Source of the DNA: Branchiostoma floridae
Taxonomy: Eukaryota > Chordata > Leptocardii > Amphioxiformes > Branchiostomatidae
Assembly: GCF_000003815.2 (NCBI RefSeq)
Contig: NC_049992.1
Span: forward strand, 851,924-915,923
Reading direction: 5' to 3'
Length of the DNA: 64,000 nt
The notes beneath the pieces were generated by a model that worked only from the letters and a program-made list of their open reading frames with translations, was not told the origin of the DNA and did not search any database. How positions within the stretch are numbered: position 1 is the stretch's first letter; every line of letters begins with the position of its first letter. This document shows, piece by piece, positions 53,155 through 63,960 of this stretch. The position numbers were made by a program, and so were the translations under genes.

Positions 53155-53360
53155 ACTGTAAATGCATTTAAGTCGCGGGGATTTAATTTCGCGGTAGGGG
53201 AAAAAAAGAACTTTTCGCGGTGGTTTTAAGTTCGCGGTAGCACCATGCACTGTAGTCTCTTTCTGCCATATGAAAAATGTTCGCGGCCGTGGTTTTAAGT
53301 TCGCGGTGAAGTGACCACCGCGAAAACCGCCAACATCAAACCACCTCGAAAGTTTCTGTA
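53155..53360. mobile_element. TTCGCGGT-motif inverted repeat element, copy 2
   Basis: GTAAATGCATTTAAGTCGCG, AAGTTCGCGGTAGCACCATG and GACCACCGCGAAAACCGCCA align with 8700-8890. Halves are imperfect inverted repeats. Confidence 0.6.
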
Positions 53361-53649
53361 TTGTGACATATGCATGTGACAGAACTGACCATCGCCAAGG
53401 ATCTAAGACATCACGACTGTCCCAAGAATTCTCCCGAGTTGCTGTCATCAACCTATCGTGAGACCGTCGGAACTAATGTGACTGGGGCCATTCTGGCAAA
53501 TGACCAACAAAAGCAGTCCGGACTCAGAAACACCGACTGTCGTTGTATATATACACGTATAATTGACTGTGCGTTTAAAAACTAGGCCCAACGGATCCTT
53601 AAACGTGTAGTACAACTAGATTTGAACGGTTACCTGAAAGTTCATCTCT

Positions 53650-53930
53650 GTTCAAGTTACAAGAACTCATTGAAGAACGTAACAATTTGTCGATGCAATC
53701 ATGAACGTTCTTTGACTACGAAAAATAACAAAAATGAACTTACCACTATTTTCAAAACTTGGTGCACTGAACAAAAAACGCGGCCGTAAACGTCAGAAGA
53801 ACTCATGGAAGAACGTAACAAATTGTCGATGCAATCATGAACGTTCGTTGACCAAAAATTACAACTATAATATTACTTCTATTTTCAAAACTTGGCGCAC
53901 TGAACTAAAACCGTGGTCGTAAACGTTAAT
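53650..53930. repeat. Two-copy ~140-bp tandem repeat
   Basis: GAAGAACGTAACAATTTGTC GATGCAATCATGAACGTTC and ATTTTCAAAACTTGGTGCAC TGAAC recur with small changes. Non-coding. Confidence 0.75.
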
Positions 53931-55780
53931 GTTCTTCTAGTATTTCTTATCAGCCCCTTCTGAGCTCGCGGTTTGCGCACGTGGTGTAATTTATGACGCT
54001 CTTGAGAGCGTGAATTGATGACTTGCTGGCTTGGGGGCGATGACTTGAGCGTTTCTACAGGTGTTTTGTGTCAACTCTGTCTAAGTTTTCCTTCTTTCTT
54101 GCTAAACTAAAGGACGTGGACATGCTGCAGGTACGTTACAGAGCGGTGTAGGGTGAAGTGTGTTGTACTAGGGACATGCAGATGTTTGTCATGTATTCTA
54201 GTGCGCATTCATATGACGTTTTACTCTTCTTTGGCGTGAGTGTGGGGGGAGGGGCCGTAGGAAACACATAGGAAACGTTGTTTCAACGACAGAGTTTTAA
54301 ATAGGGAAACGACTGTATGGCAGGGAGGTGCTAATCTTTTAAAGAGCCCATGGACTAAAATATAACGTCTTTCTGAGCAGCAAGTATGTGTTGGTTTCAG
54401 TTGCCCAAATGATTACAAGATTGCGTAATTCCGTCAACAGTGTAAAAGTTTTGACAAAAGTATCTATCAGAGAACTTATCCAAATTAAGTAGCTAAAACT
54501 TAGACATCCTGGTTGTTTAGAGGCGTGCAAGCAGCCAGAAAAACAGTGATTAGTACCGCTACAAGTGGAAGTTGAAAGTGTTTGGGACAAGTGCCTGAGT
54601 CTTTACACAGTGCGTGCCTGCCTATAACGAACCTCTTACCAAGTGCAAAGAGTGGCAAACGATGTGTAACAATGTCATATATATCATAGAAGAGGTGCAT
54701 TGCCTGTCTGTCATGGGTATTAAGTATCACAACGTGCGACCTAACCGCCACTATAACAACAGGGACCTAACTTCGAACGTGATGTTTTGATGCTGTCATA
54801 ACATTATGGCAGTGTTGGGTGTCAGTATACTAGTAGTAGTATAGTCAAACCTTGCAGTCTGTTAGCATATTCTCAAGCTATCGTTTACCAAATATTTACC
54901 AGTCAATCGGTCCATCCACTGGCACTATAGTTCCAGTATATGATGTCTTTAGTACTTTAAATGAACAACAATCAACTTCGCGCCGTTCTCTGGCTGTATT
55001 CAGTGCGTGACATCACTCAAAACAACACTTAGAATTAGTAAGATACTCGCTCGAGTCACTATCTCCAAGCAGATGTTGGGAGGGAAAATCGTGGCAGTTT
55101 TGTTCACTGCATACTTATCAGTTCGACATCTCGGTGTGGCCCCATTTAAGTAGGCTATAAGGGTCTTTCTTTCTGATGAGAGTTCTCTTGGAATCAGTTT
55201 CCAAACATTTGCACCCGGTTTATAATTTGTCGTCGAGTGCAAATTCATTACAGAAATTGAGCACTATCAAACTGATACCAGACACCAGAAATAACGCAGA
55301 CCAGCAGAGCCTGTAACTGTTTGGAGAGGTTTAGGGTGTGCCTGTTGCCAATCAGAAACATTTTCAGCCTGTATTTTGAAGCCCCTTTGCTTTGTCATTC
55401 GTGGAATTTCCAAAGCCCCAACAACTCTCCCTCCCACAAACACAAAGAACGCCGTCCCTACACGCTTCCACGACCTTTCGATGTCTCAGATAGACTCTAG
55501 ATCTTCCAGAAGATAAGTAGTTTCCTTACGTGCAAGGCTTGTAGGTTCAGTCTTCCTGACATGGCTGCAGAAACCAGAAATAGCCAAACCCAAACCGCTG
55601 TGTCTCGTCGGGATCAAAATATTATGCTTAATTTCCAGACGCCACCATTATGATTTGAAGAGGTCCATCTTTCTTTTTGTTTACAATCAAAGTCTTGTTT
55701 TTGAATCATTAATCTCTGTTTAGTGTACTTAATTAGTTTTTAAATATATACTTAAATGATAAATTAAGGTCATATACAAA
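53931..55780. other. Intergenic DNA, no gene seen
   Basis: No exon recognised. A lone ATCTCCAAGCAGATGTTGGG end at about 55060 belongs to the MITE family with CTCCAAGCAGA termini. The 80-codon frames on the minus strand (54339-54751, 55000-55248) carry no domain. Confidence 0.4.
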
Positions 55781-56340
55781 ATATGATCAGGGCATTTTAT
55801 GGTGACATACCACTGAGCACCCCTCAAGGTATAGTGAGCTCTTCTGCGTGTCATAGGTGAAATCACGGAAACTAGGTCGTACTTCCGGGTTGGTATCTTG
55901 GGTGGGGGCGCAGTGAGCGGATCGGTGTTTACTTTCTTGCGGTGGCGGGACTTTCGCTTCCTTAAAGATCCAGCCCACCCCTTAAGCAAAGTTTCCAAGG
56001 GGCAGGGTTTCGCAGGAACAGTCAACTCTCGGTTTCACATCCACGCGTTTCGCCTTGGTCTGAGATTGTCTTGGCGTTTCTCCGAAGTAGCCGGTATACG
56101 CGGTAGGTCCCTTTGATAAGAATAAATTATAGAGTTCAGGAAAGTAGATTTCTGGCTCTTCTTCCTCGGCCAATTCCATGTTGGGGTGTTCTTCAACAAT
56201 TCACTTTTATTTCTGATCTATGACTTGTGGGCTGGCCATGGCTCTAGGCCTGTACGAGTAGTTATACATCACCGGTTGCCTTTCCATGAGTTTGTCCAAT
56301 CTTGCGTTGAATGCGTTCACATTTTGGTGCAACCCCCCAC
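55780..56340 (-). pseudogene. Broken minus-strand coding relic, unidentified
   Basis: Consecutive minus-strand pieces look protein-coding but change frame. They are NVNAFNARLDKLMERQPVMY near 56330-56270, MELAEEEEPEIYFPELYNLF then SKGPTAYTGYFGETPRQSQT at 56179-56040, and EAKVPPPQESKHRSAHCAPT near 55960-55900, ending near 55800. Stops and a frameshift separate them. It could be a gag-like retroelement remnant or a retrogene; I do not recognise the family. Confidence 0.3.
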
Positions 56341-56459
56341 TTAAGTACTATATCTCCACGACTCAACCTCTGCTTGGAGAATAACTAGTACTGCTACAGA
56401 GTGGTTAACGTGTTACCCATTGTAACACGTCAACCATTCTGTTGCTGAAGACAAGTCTA

Positions 56460-56670
56460 TTGTACTCTACCCTACTCTGCTCTATACTCTACTCTACTAA
56501 ATTAATAAATGATACTCTGCTTTATTCTTCTCTACTCTACTCTCCCTCTAGTCTACTCTACTGTACTCTTCTCTGATCTTCTCTACTCCAGTCTTCTCCT
56601 CTCCTCTCCTCTCCTCTCCTCTCCTCTCCTCTCCTCTCCTCTCCTCTCCTCTCCTCTCCTCTCCTCTTTC
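56460..56670. repeat. (CTCTA)n grading to (CTCCT)n microsatellite
   Basis: CTCTACTCTACT-type repeats to 56580, then about 17 CTCCT units at 56590-56668, upstream of the gasdermin gene. Confidence 0.95.
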
Positions 56671-56731
56671 TATTCTTCTATGATTTAGTAAAATAACGTG
56701 TTTTGTAATACTCATTAAATGGACGTAACAG

Positions 56732-57160
56732 CAAGAGATGTTCGAGGCTGTTTTGTCTGTCTTTTTATTGGTTGTGGGGAGATACTCACTCCTCAGAGGA
56801 TCCCTGGTTTACGGTTCCACTTTTAGTTGGAATTAGTTCGAAATTGTGTCCTATTTTCTGTGGTCCAGGATTGGCAGGAAGAGATGTTCGAGGCTGCAGT
56901 GTTGGGATTTGTGAAGGAAATGGTTCCATTTTTAGTTAGAATTTGTTTGTAATTCTAATTGTGTCCTATTTTCTGTGTATTAAACAGGAAGAGATGTTTG
57001 AGGCTGCCGTGTTAGGGTTTGTGAAAGCTGTAGGGAAGGACTCGCTCCTCCCCATCCCCTGGTTTATGGTTCCATGTTTAGTTATAACTACTTTGTTATA
57101 TAGTGACATTTTCTGTGTAACAGGAGGAGATATTTGAGGCAGCCGTGTCAGGGTTTGTGA
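56732..57160 (+). pseudogene. Four decayed copies of the gasdermin first coding exon
   Basis: Each follows an AG and starts GAAGAGATGTT(C/T)GAGGCT or similar: 56732-56752, 56878-56920, 56988-57058 and 57124-57160 (start codon changed to ATA). The third is longest and reads MFEAAVLGFVKAVGKDSLLP then IP before diverging, without a donor. Spacing is about 90-145 bp, and intervening introns share CCATTTTTAGTTAGAATTTG and CTATTTTCTGTG, so each duplication included the exon 5' edge plus intron. Confidence 0.8.
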
Positions 57161-57218
57161 ATCTAACCATGGTTTGTTAAATTGTTATAGCGACATATTT
57201 TCTGTTGAACAGGAAGAG

Positions 57219-60200
57219 ATGTTTGAAGCTGCAGTGTCGGGGTTTGTGAAAGCGGTGGGGAAGAACTCCCTCCTCCCTGTTCCGGACCTGAACTCCGCCA
57301 ACAAGTGCCGCCCGCTGCACGTGGCCGTCAAGAAGAACCCCAAATGGTTCTGGCAGAGCGCAAAATACCTGCCGACTTCCTTCAAGATCCACCAAATCCT
57401 CACCAAGACGGAAGAAATAGACGTAAATGTGGCTTGCAGGTACGTGTGACTTAAGACATTTTGTCTGCCCTTTACCTCAATGACTAAACAAGGGTTAAAA
57501 CAAATACATCTTCATGTCAAATTTTTCAGAAATTCGACAAAGGAATTCAAACGTATAGTGCCAAGGCCAGGGATCTATGCATCATACAGGAGTTTGCAAG
57601 TAGGCTATATGGGTAGGCTATATGATATTAATGATATGATAACGTTAATGACCTGCCTGTTCCTTGATGTATATGGTGTCATAATGCCTGGTCCTTTGCT
57701 ATAACCATCTCATATTCATAAAACTACCTTCGGTAACTGGGTAGTTTTATTCAGTGGTCAACTTATAGCAAAGGACCAGGCATTACACACCTTGGGGCGG
57801 GTCATTAACCCTAAATTATCATTATCATCATTTTTATTATTGTTGATTAATAATTTGTTTTCCCTACAGGACTCTCGTAGAGTACAACAAGACGTCTCAC
57901 TTCTCGGTGAAGGGTTCGGTCGGGTCTAAGATCATGAAGGAGGTTGACCTTGACGTGAGCGGGTCGGGCATGGTGTCCATCAAGGCCAGCTTCGGCAAGG
58001 TCAACAAGTGTGACGTGGACGTCCCGACCCTGATGCAGGCCCTGGACAAAAGGTCAAGTCAGACAAAAGGCTCCTTTTTGTCTTATTTCTTTATTAAACT
58101 AAGATTGGTCATTATAGAATGGAGGGGAGACAATACATGTAATTACAGTAGAATCCAGTTAATTGCACAACGGATTAACACACACTTCTGTTAACTGAAC
58201 GGCATCTCACAATCCCAATCCGGTGTAGTCCAGCTAGATAACTTTGCCTTATTGCACCAGCTGGATAATTGCATGAAATTTACTGGCAAATGGTCAGTGC
58301 AAGTTAGAGGCTTCTACTGTACTTACCTCTGCTTAGTCATCTCTCCCACAATATTCAAGTAAATACATGTAGTAAGAAAAACAGTGTCTATTGGATGCAA
58401 ATTATAAATTACCATAATACAAGTAAAATAAATGACATAAAATGTTTTAGTATTCAAAACACCTGAGTGTACACTACTGTGGCTGGGAAATGAAGTAGAA
58501 ACAGTACCATTTGTTGTACTATCTTTATGAATGAAGTAGAAAAGTCTAGATCTACATGTAATATATATGCAAAGCATTATCTAAAATGGCATCAAGTTTA
58601 CACATTATCAAGGCCGACACACTAGGAGAAAGATAAGTGAGGAACAGGAAGTATTGGATAACCATCTCCCAAACTAGCATTGTCGAGATAGGTCATGAGT
58701 TTGAATTCCAGCTTAGTCATACCAATGTAACTATTATAACTTCATGTCAATACCTGCTGACGTTTCGAACCAAATGAAATTATTTTCAGATATTTTCAGA
58801 TTTGTGACAGACTTCCGACATGACTTTGTTCAGGAAGTCCATCAGAACCGCTGTAAGTCCATCATGTCCCACCCTGAAGAGATACATCCAAACAGATCTC
58901 GAACCTATTGTTCCTAGTGTCATGCACCCTTGCATATCAAAATTGTGCATATAACGTTATGTATACCTGAGTCTGCTGCACTAGAGATCTCAAAAACGCA
59001 CTTATTTGATTTGTAAACCTAAGATTGCATGTTTTTGCTACAGATTTGTGGACTTTCGTCACGACTTTGTGCAGGAGGTCCGACAGAACCCCCGTAACGT
59101 GCTGTGTGTGGTGGTGGGGACGGCTTGTACAATTAACCCTTCAGTGCTGAGCTCCGAGGAGGATGTGGAAGGGAACCAGAAGGCCACCATTGCCCTCGGT
59201 ACCACGGTGGGTGGACTCTCCTACAGTTATTCTGTTTTCTTTGTTGTACATGTTGTATGTAGATTTTTAAATGACTCTTTATTTGGTACATTACCTTTAG
59301 TTACAATTTCCTTTCCTGTTATTGATTCAATATAACAGACTTACACATGGCAGCCTGAATGGCGTTGGAATGTACAACAGACACATAACCTACTTGCATA
59401 TGTACATAAAAGCAATAGTGTACAACATCCCTAACATTGGTGATACACTGAAGTATCAATATATCTCTCTTTGCAGGCCAACATTAACGAGGAAGGTGCG
59501 ATAAGCAACGAGACCGACAAGGTGTTTGACCTTCCCCCGGAGACGCCTCTTGCTTACAACGTGTGTGAGATTCTTGTGAAGGAAGATGGCGGCATCGACC
59601 TGATGTACACCAAAGATGGGAGTGGGGGGTTTGCCGCCAAGCCGGGGGCAGGGGTCGTGCAGGCAGACGCGCCTCCAAACACAGGTGTCGCTTTGTGTCT
59701 CATCTGATCTCATCTATCTCTTAGTCTAACTATTGTAAACATTGAGGCACCGTAGACAATCCATCAACCAGTTTTTCTCCACCCTTCTGATTGTCTGTCT
59801 GTTTGTTTAATGTTTCACATAGCATAATACCACCAGTCCATTCTCTCATGTTATCCTCCCATCTTTTTCTTTTGACTTTGTGCTAAATTAATCCGTTTAT
59901 AAGTAAGTCAAAGCCACCAGTTTAGCTCACCGAAGAACTAATTTTCTAATCGTGACTCGTGACAGAGAGGACAGACAGTATTGTACACTGTCAGGGAAAT
60001 TCCCCTTGCTCTTTTCCACAAGCACAAAGAACAGTGGACCACGGCTTAAGATCCTGTCCTGAAGACTGCAACCCTTTCCATTAGCGTGCATGTCGGGTGA
60101 GCGACACAGCCGGGATTCGAACTCTCTACCTACAAGTTCACACCAGAGGGGATGGCCCCTCATAAGTGAAAAATAGATTGTTGACTTTATTTCTACCACT

Positions 60201-63200
60201 TCATCAATTTTTGTCAATTTGTTGTTTTGCGCAGAGCTTGCCCACACCATGAAGCCTCTGCTGTCCTTGCCTGAGCAGCAGCGGAACAGCGTGACATCTG
60301 CTGTCCTCAAGGTCATGGAAGCACCAGCCGACCTGCCCGTGGTGGAGGAACTGGTAAACAAATGATTTGTAAAAATTAATCAGTTTTGACTTGTAATGTG
60401 GAGATTCAGAGCGAGCTCACCAGAGTAAGTGTGAAAGGGATCAGTTTTAGGCCACACCAATGTCATTTGTTGGTTCTCATCATCTCAAAGCATATTTTTG
60501 GGGAGGCTAGATCATTATGTTTACTTGTAGCCATTTTCTGTGTCCAACCAAAGAGGCTTAAAATATTTTTTCACCTCCTTGTTCAAACTGATGTCAGGGA
60601 CACAACAAAGGGCCTCCCCAACATCTGCTTGGAGATTAGGTGTCAACTGATCAACATGAAACTCAGAGGGAAGTACAAACAGAAGATGGGGATTCTGTAC
60701 CTAACTTTACTATGATCATTTTGTAGCACAAGTCTGTAAAATGCAGTTGACTAAGCGAGTAGATAGCTGTACTGACTCTTCATCTTGTCTTAAACCAGCT
60801 GGATGACGTTGTTGACGGCAGAAAACCAAAGCCCTTCGCAGAGTTCAAGTCCAAGTGCACCAACCCTGCCGCTGTCCTGGGCTTCCTGTCCGCCATTGAC
60901 TTCCAGATGGACGTGAGTTAGCTGTATAACGCTAGTTCACCTTTATCCGTGGGGTTACCTATATCCATTGTATTTGAAAGCAGGGAATTTGGGAAAGTCA
61001 AGTCGACAGACGGTGTTTTCAAACTGCAATATTTAGAAAAAAAATACAGTCTTTAAACCACCGTCCGTCAACGTGACATTCCTAAATACCATTTTTAGAT
61101 ATAGGTTACCCCGCAGATAAAGGTTAGCTAGCGTTACCTTCCTCACTAATCTCCAAGCAGATCCTACGGTAGCCGAAGATAGTATCAAAAGCTGCCGGGC
61201 TTCTAGTGCCCAAACACACTCCTAGGCCGGCTTCACTCCTCTGGCAGCTTTTGATACTATCTTGGGCTACCATAGGATCTGCTTGGAGATTACTTCCTAA
61301 GGGCAGTACTGACTTTGCGTTGCAGCTACATGCATGTAAGTGTTAACGTTTACTTGTGAAGAATGCAGTCCTTTGAAGGTAACTGAGTTTGTATCCCCCT
61401 CACCATGGTTCATGACTGAAGCTGATTTTCTGATCTGTACAGACCCCTTAATCCAACAGATAGTCTGTTGTCCTGAGTCCTTCTATCACTCTAAGGAAGC
61501 TAGCAGAATGTATGACAGTCGCAGACTGTAAAGCAAGTAATAAAGATCAAAGTAACATACCTTGCCACTTACCATGCTTAGAACAAGGGATTCTTAAGTT
61601 GGGAAATCCAACTTATGGCTTTACACATGTAGTTCCTTACATTGTCAATGTTGATTATTGCTTCTTTAACAAATTTGCTAATATTTTCTGCCCATCCTGT
61701 TGTTCTGTGCAGACATCCTTCACAGATGAAGACAAGGCCCTTATTCGCTCTCTGGATGCTCTATTTGATGGACTCCTAGGTATGCAACATTACATACATT
61801 ACATGCAACGTTATCCAACTTTAATTCCAAGAATTAAAGTTGGCTGGCTTGCCAGTTTTCATTATTCTTGGCTGTGACTGCACATATCTTTGTGAAATTA
61901 TACATTGTAAAAAATTAATGTAGTATTGGAGAGTAATTTTCAAGCCAATAAAGTGTAAGTGACTAAAAAGATATGATCCCTTTCCTTATACATGTACTTG
62001 AAAAAAGAATGATTTTCACACTTGATTGATAGTAGTTTGAGTTGAAATTAAACTATATATTTTTTTAATTTCAGTAACTGGAATTAAAGTACCTAAGTAG
62101 CTATACCGGTAGTTGATGTCATTGTTAGATCAGTAGATCAACATTTCAGAAGTTCAAACCTCCCGAGTCCTTAATGTTTCTAAGGCCTAACTTAGTTTGT
62201 CTACATTTGTTTACTGTCCAGAGCTGTCCGATGAACAGTGCCTGGCTTTGAAGGAATGCAACTCCAACTTTGCTCCTGCAATTCTGCATGTGGTGAGTGG
62301 GGGCGCTTCTAGATTACAACATGTAATGTTATGTACCTTGACCATAGTAGCCGTTAAAATTATTCACTAATTTAGCTTTGCGGAGGTAGGAAAGATAACG
62401 TTTTCTATCGCACTTGGCTTGTTACTATCTTGGCTGCAAGATCCTTGTTTTCACAATAACCGATTTGATTGATTGATTGACTGATCAACTGATTGATTGA
62501 TTGATTGATTGATATTTACATGTATGATCTGAGTGTATTGGAAACTGTGTTGGCATTAATCATCTATTACCCACACAGCTTGAGCAGGGCATTGCAGGCA
62601 ACCCCGTCACACTAGATGACCCAGCCATCAGTATTCTCTATGTTTTAGTTACTGTAACGTTACAGTGTTAATTAACACCCTGAATATCTGTGTTAACCTC
62701 ACACAGCTGGAACAGGGCATTGCAGGCACCCCCGTCCCACTAGACGACCCAGCCATCAGTATCCTGTACGTGTATGTGTCATTACTGTATCAGTGTTAAT
62801 TAACACCCTGAATCTCTGTGTTAACCCCACACAGCTAGAACAGGGCATTGCAGGCACCCCCGTCCCACTAGACGACCCAGTCATCAGCATCCTGTATGTG
62901 TATGTGTCATTACTGTATCCGTGTTAATTAACACCCTGAATATCTGTGTTGACCCCATACAGCTAGAACAGGGCATTGCAGGCACCCCCGTCCCACTAGA
63001 CGACCCAGTCATCAGCATCCTGTATGTGTATGTGTCATTACTGTATCCGTGTTAATTAACACCCTGAATATCTGTGTTGACCCCATACAGCTAGAACAGG
63101 GCATTGCAGGCACCCCCGTCCCACTAGACGACCCAGTCATCAGCATCCTGTATGTGTATGTGTCATTACTGTATCCGTGTTAATTAACACCCTGAATATC

Positions 63201-63924
63201 TGTGTTGACCCCATACAGCTAGAACAGGGCATTGCAGGCACCCCCGTCCCACTAGACGACCCAGTCATCAGCATCCTGTATGTGTATGTGTCATTACTGT
63301 ATCCGTGTTAATTAACACCCTGAATATCTGTGTTAACCCCACACAGCTAGAACAGGGCATAGCAGGCACCCCCGTCCCACTAGACGATCCAGCCATCAGT
63401 ATCCTGTATGTGTTAATATCAGTGTTATCATCTGTGTTGGATCTGTAACAATGTTGATACCTCACTCGGTGTATCTGTGTTAACATAGCTGGAACAGGGC
63501 ATTGCAGGCAACTCTGTCCCTCTTGACGACCCAGCCATCAGTATCCTGTACGTGTATGTGTCATTACTGTATCCGTGTTAATTAACACCCTGAATCTCTG
63601 TGTTAACCCCACACAGCTAGAACAGGGCATTGCAGGCAACCCCGTCCCACTGGACTACCAACCCTTCAGTATTCTCTATGTTTAGTTACTGTACAGTGTT
63701 AGTTAACACCCTGAATATCTGTGTTAACCTCACACAGATAGAACAGGGCATTGCAGGCACCCCCGTCCCACTAGACGACCCAGCCATCAGTATCCTGTAC
63801 GTGTATGTGTCATTACTGTATCAGTGTTAATTAACACCCTGAATCTCTGTGTTAACCCCACACAGCTAGAACAGGGCATTGCAGGCACCCCCGTCCCACT
63901 AGACGACCCAGCCATCAGTATCCT
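57219..63924 (+). CDS. GSDME-like: Gasdermin E-like pore-forming protein (3' end open)
   Basis: Exons 57219-57439 (acceptor at 57212, ATG six bases in), 57870-58052, 59044-59206, 59477-59684, 60235-60353, 60799-60912, 61713-61779 and 62222-62292 join in phase for 382 codons, then one or more 59-nt array exons from 62579. The N-terminal domain starts MFEAAVSGFVKAVGKNSLLP and includes WFWQSAKYLPTSFKIHQIL, VDLDVSGSGMVSIKASFGKV and LPPETPLAYNVCEILVKEDG, as in gasdermin E. A linker around residues 245-260 has VQADAPPNT, then a helical C-terminal half (ELAHTMKPLLSLPEQQ, LGFLSAIDFQMD, ILHV). In the family, protease cleavage in the linker frees the N-terminal half to form membrane pores; the C-terminal half inhibits it. 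VQAD at about residue 253 is a plausible caspase-type site by position, which is an inference. The true C-terminus is not settled and probably lies beyond the window. Confidence 0.8.
57682..57785. repeat. 104-bp inverted repeat in gasdermin intron 1
   Basis: TAATGCCTGGTCCTTTGCTA at the left is the inverse of TAGCAAAGGACCAGGCATTA at the right, with an inner hairpin AAACTACC/GGGTAGTTT. A MITE is likely. Confidence 0.7.
58146..58319. mobile_element. pogo/Tigger-like MITE with TA duplication
   Basis: CAGTAGAATCC at the start and CTTCTACTG at the end are inverted, flanked by TA on both sides. The interior AGTTAATTGCACAACGGATT matches decayed copies at about 15880 and 22365. 174 bp, in gasdermin intron 2. 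Confidence 0.75.
58800..58857 (+). pseudogene. Duplicated 5' part of gasdermin exon 3
   Basis: After the acceptor ATTTTCAG it reads FVTDFRHDFVQEVHQNRCK, against FVDFRHDFVQEVRQNPRN in exon 3 (59044). It has a 3-bp insertion and no clear donor, so probably not used. Confidence 0.75.
59965..60175 (-). mobile_element. tRNA-derived SINE, minus strand, gasdermin intron 4
   Basis: The minus strand has a B-box-like GAGAGTTCGAATCCCGGCTG. A body follows: TTAAGCCGTGGTCCACTGTT, CTTGTGGAAAAGAGCAAGGG, TACTGTCTGTCCTCT. I recognise this body as typical of an amphioxus SINE family. Confidence 0.6.
61147..61292. mobile_element. MITE with CTCCAAGCAGA ends in gasdermin intron 6
   Basis: TAATCTCCAAGCAGATCCTA pairs with TAGGATCTGCTTGGAGATTA, and GATAGTATCAAAAGCTGCC pairs with the right arm. 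Flanks CTTCCTCAC and CTTCCTAAG look like a slightly decayed 9-bp duplication. 146 bp. Confidence 0.75.
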
Positions 63925-63960
63925 GTACGTGTATGTGTCATTACTGTATCCGTGTTAATT
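62579..63960 (+). repeat. Tandem array of eleven 59-nt gasdermin exons, 128-bp period
   Basis: Exon copies start at 62579, 62707, 62835, 62963, 63091, 63219, 63347, 63489, 63617, 63738 and 63866. Each follows a CACAG- or ATAG-type acceptor and encodes LEQGIAGTPVPLDDPAISIL or a variant. Nine copies end at a GTACGT or GTATGT donor. The copies at 62579 and 63617 have CTATGT instead and lack it. Period is 128 bp except two units. Copies 3 to 6 are nearly identical in both exon and intron. Confidence 0.9.

Noticed and set aside
62579..63960. CRISPR-like regular array
   Set aside because: The period is 128 bp, repeat and spacer are both conserved, and each unit has an acceptor, a coding exon and usually a donor in a eukaryotic gene.
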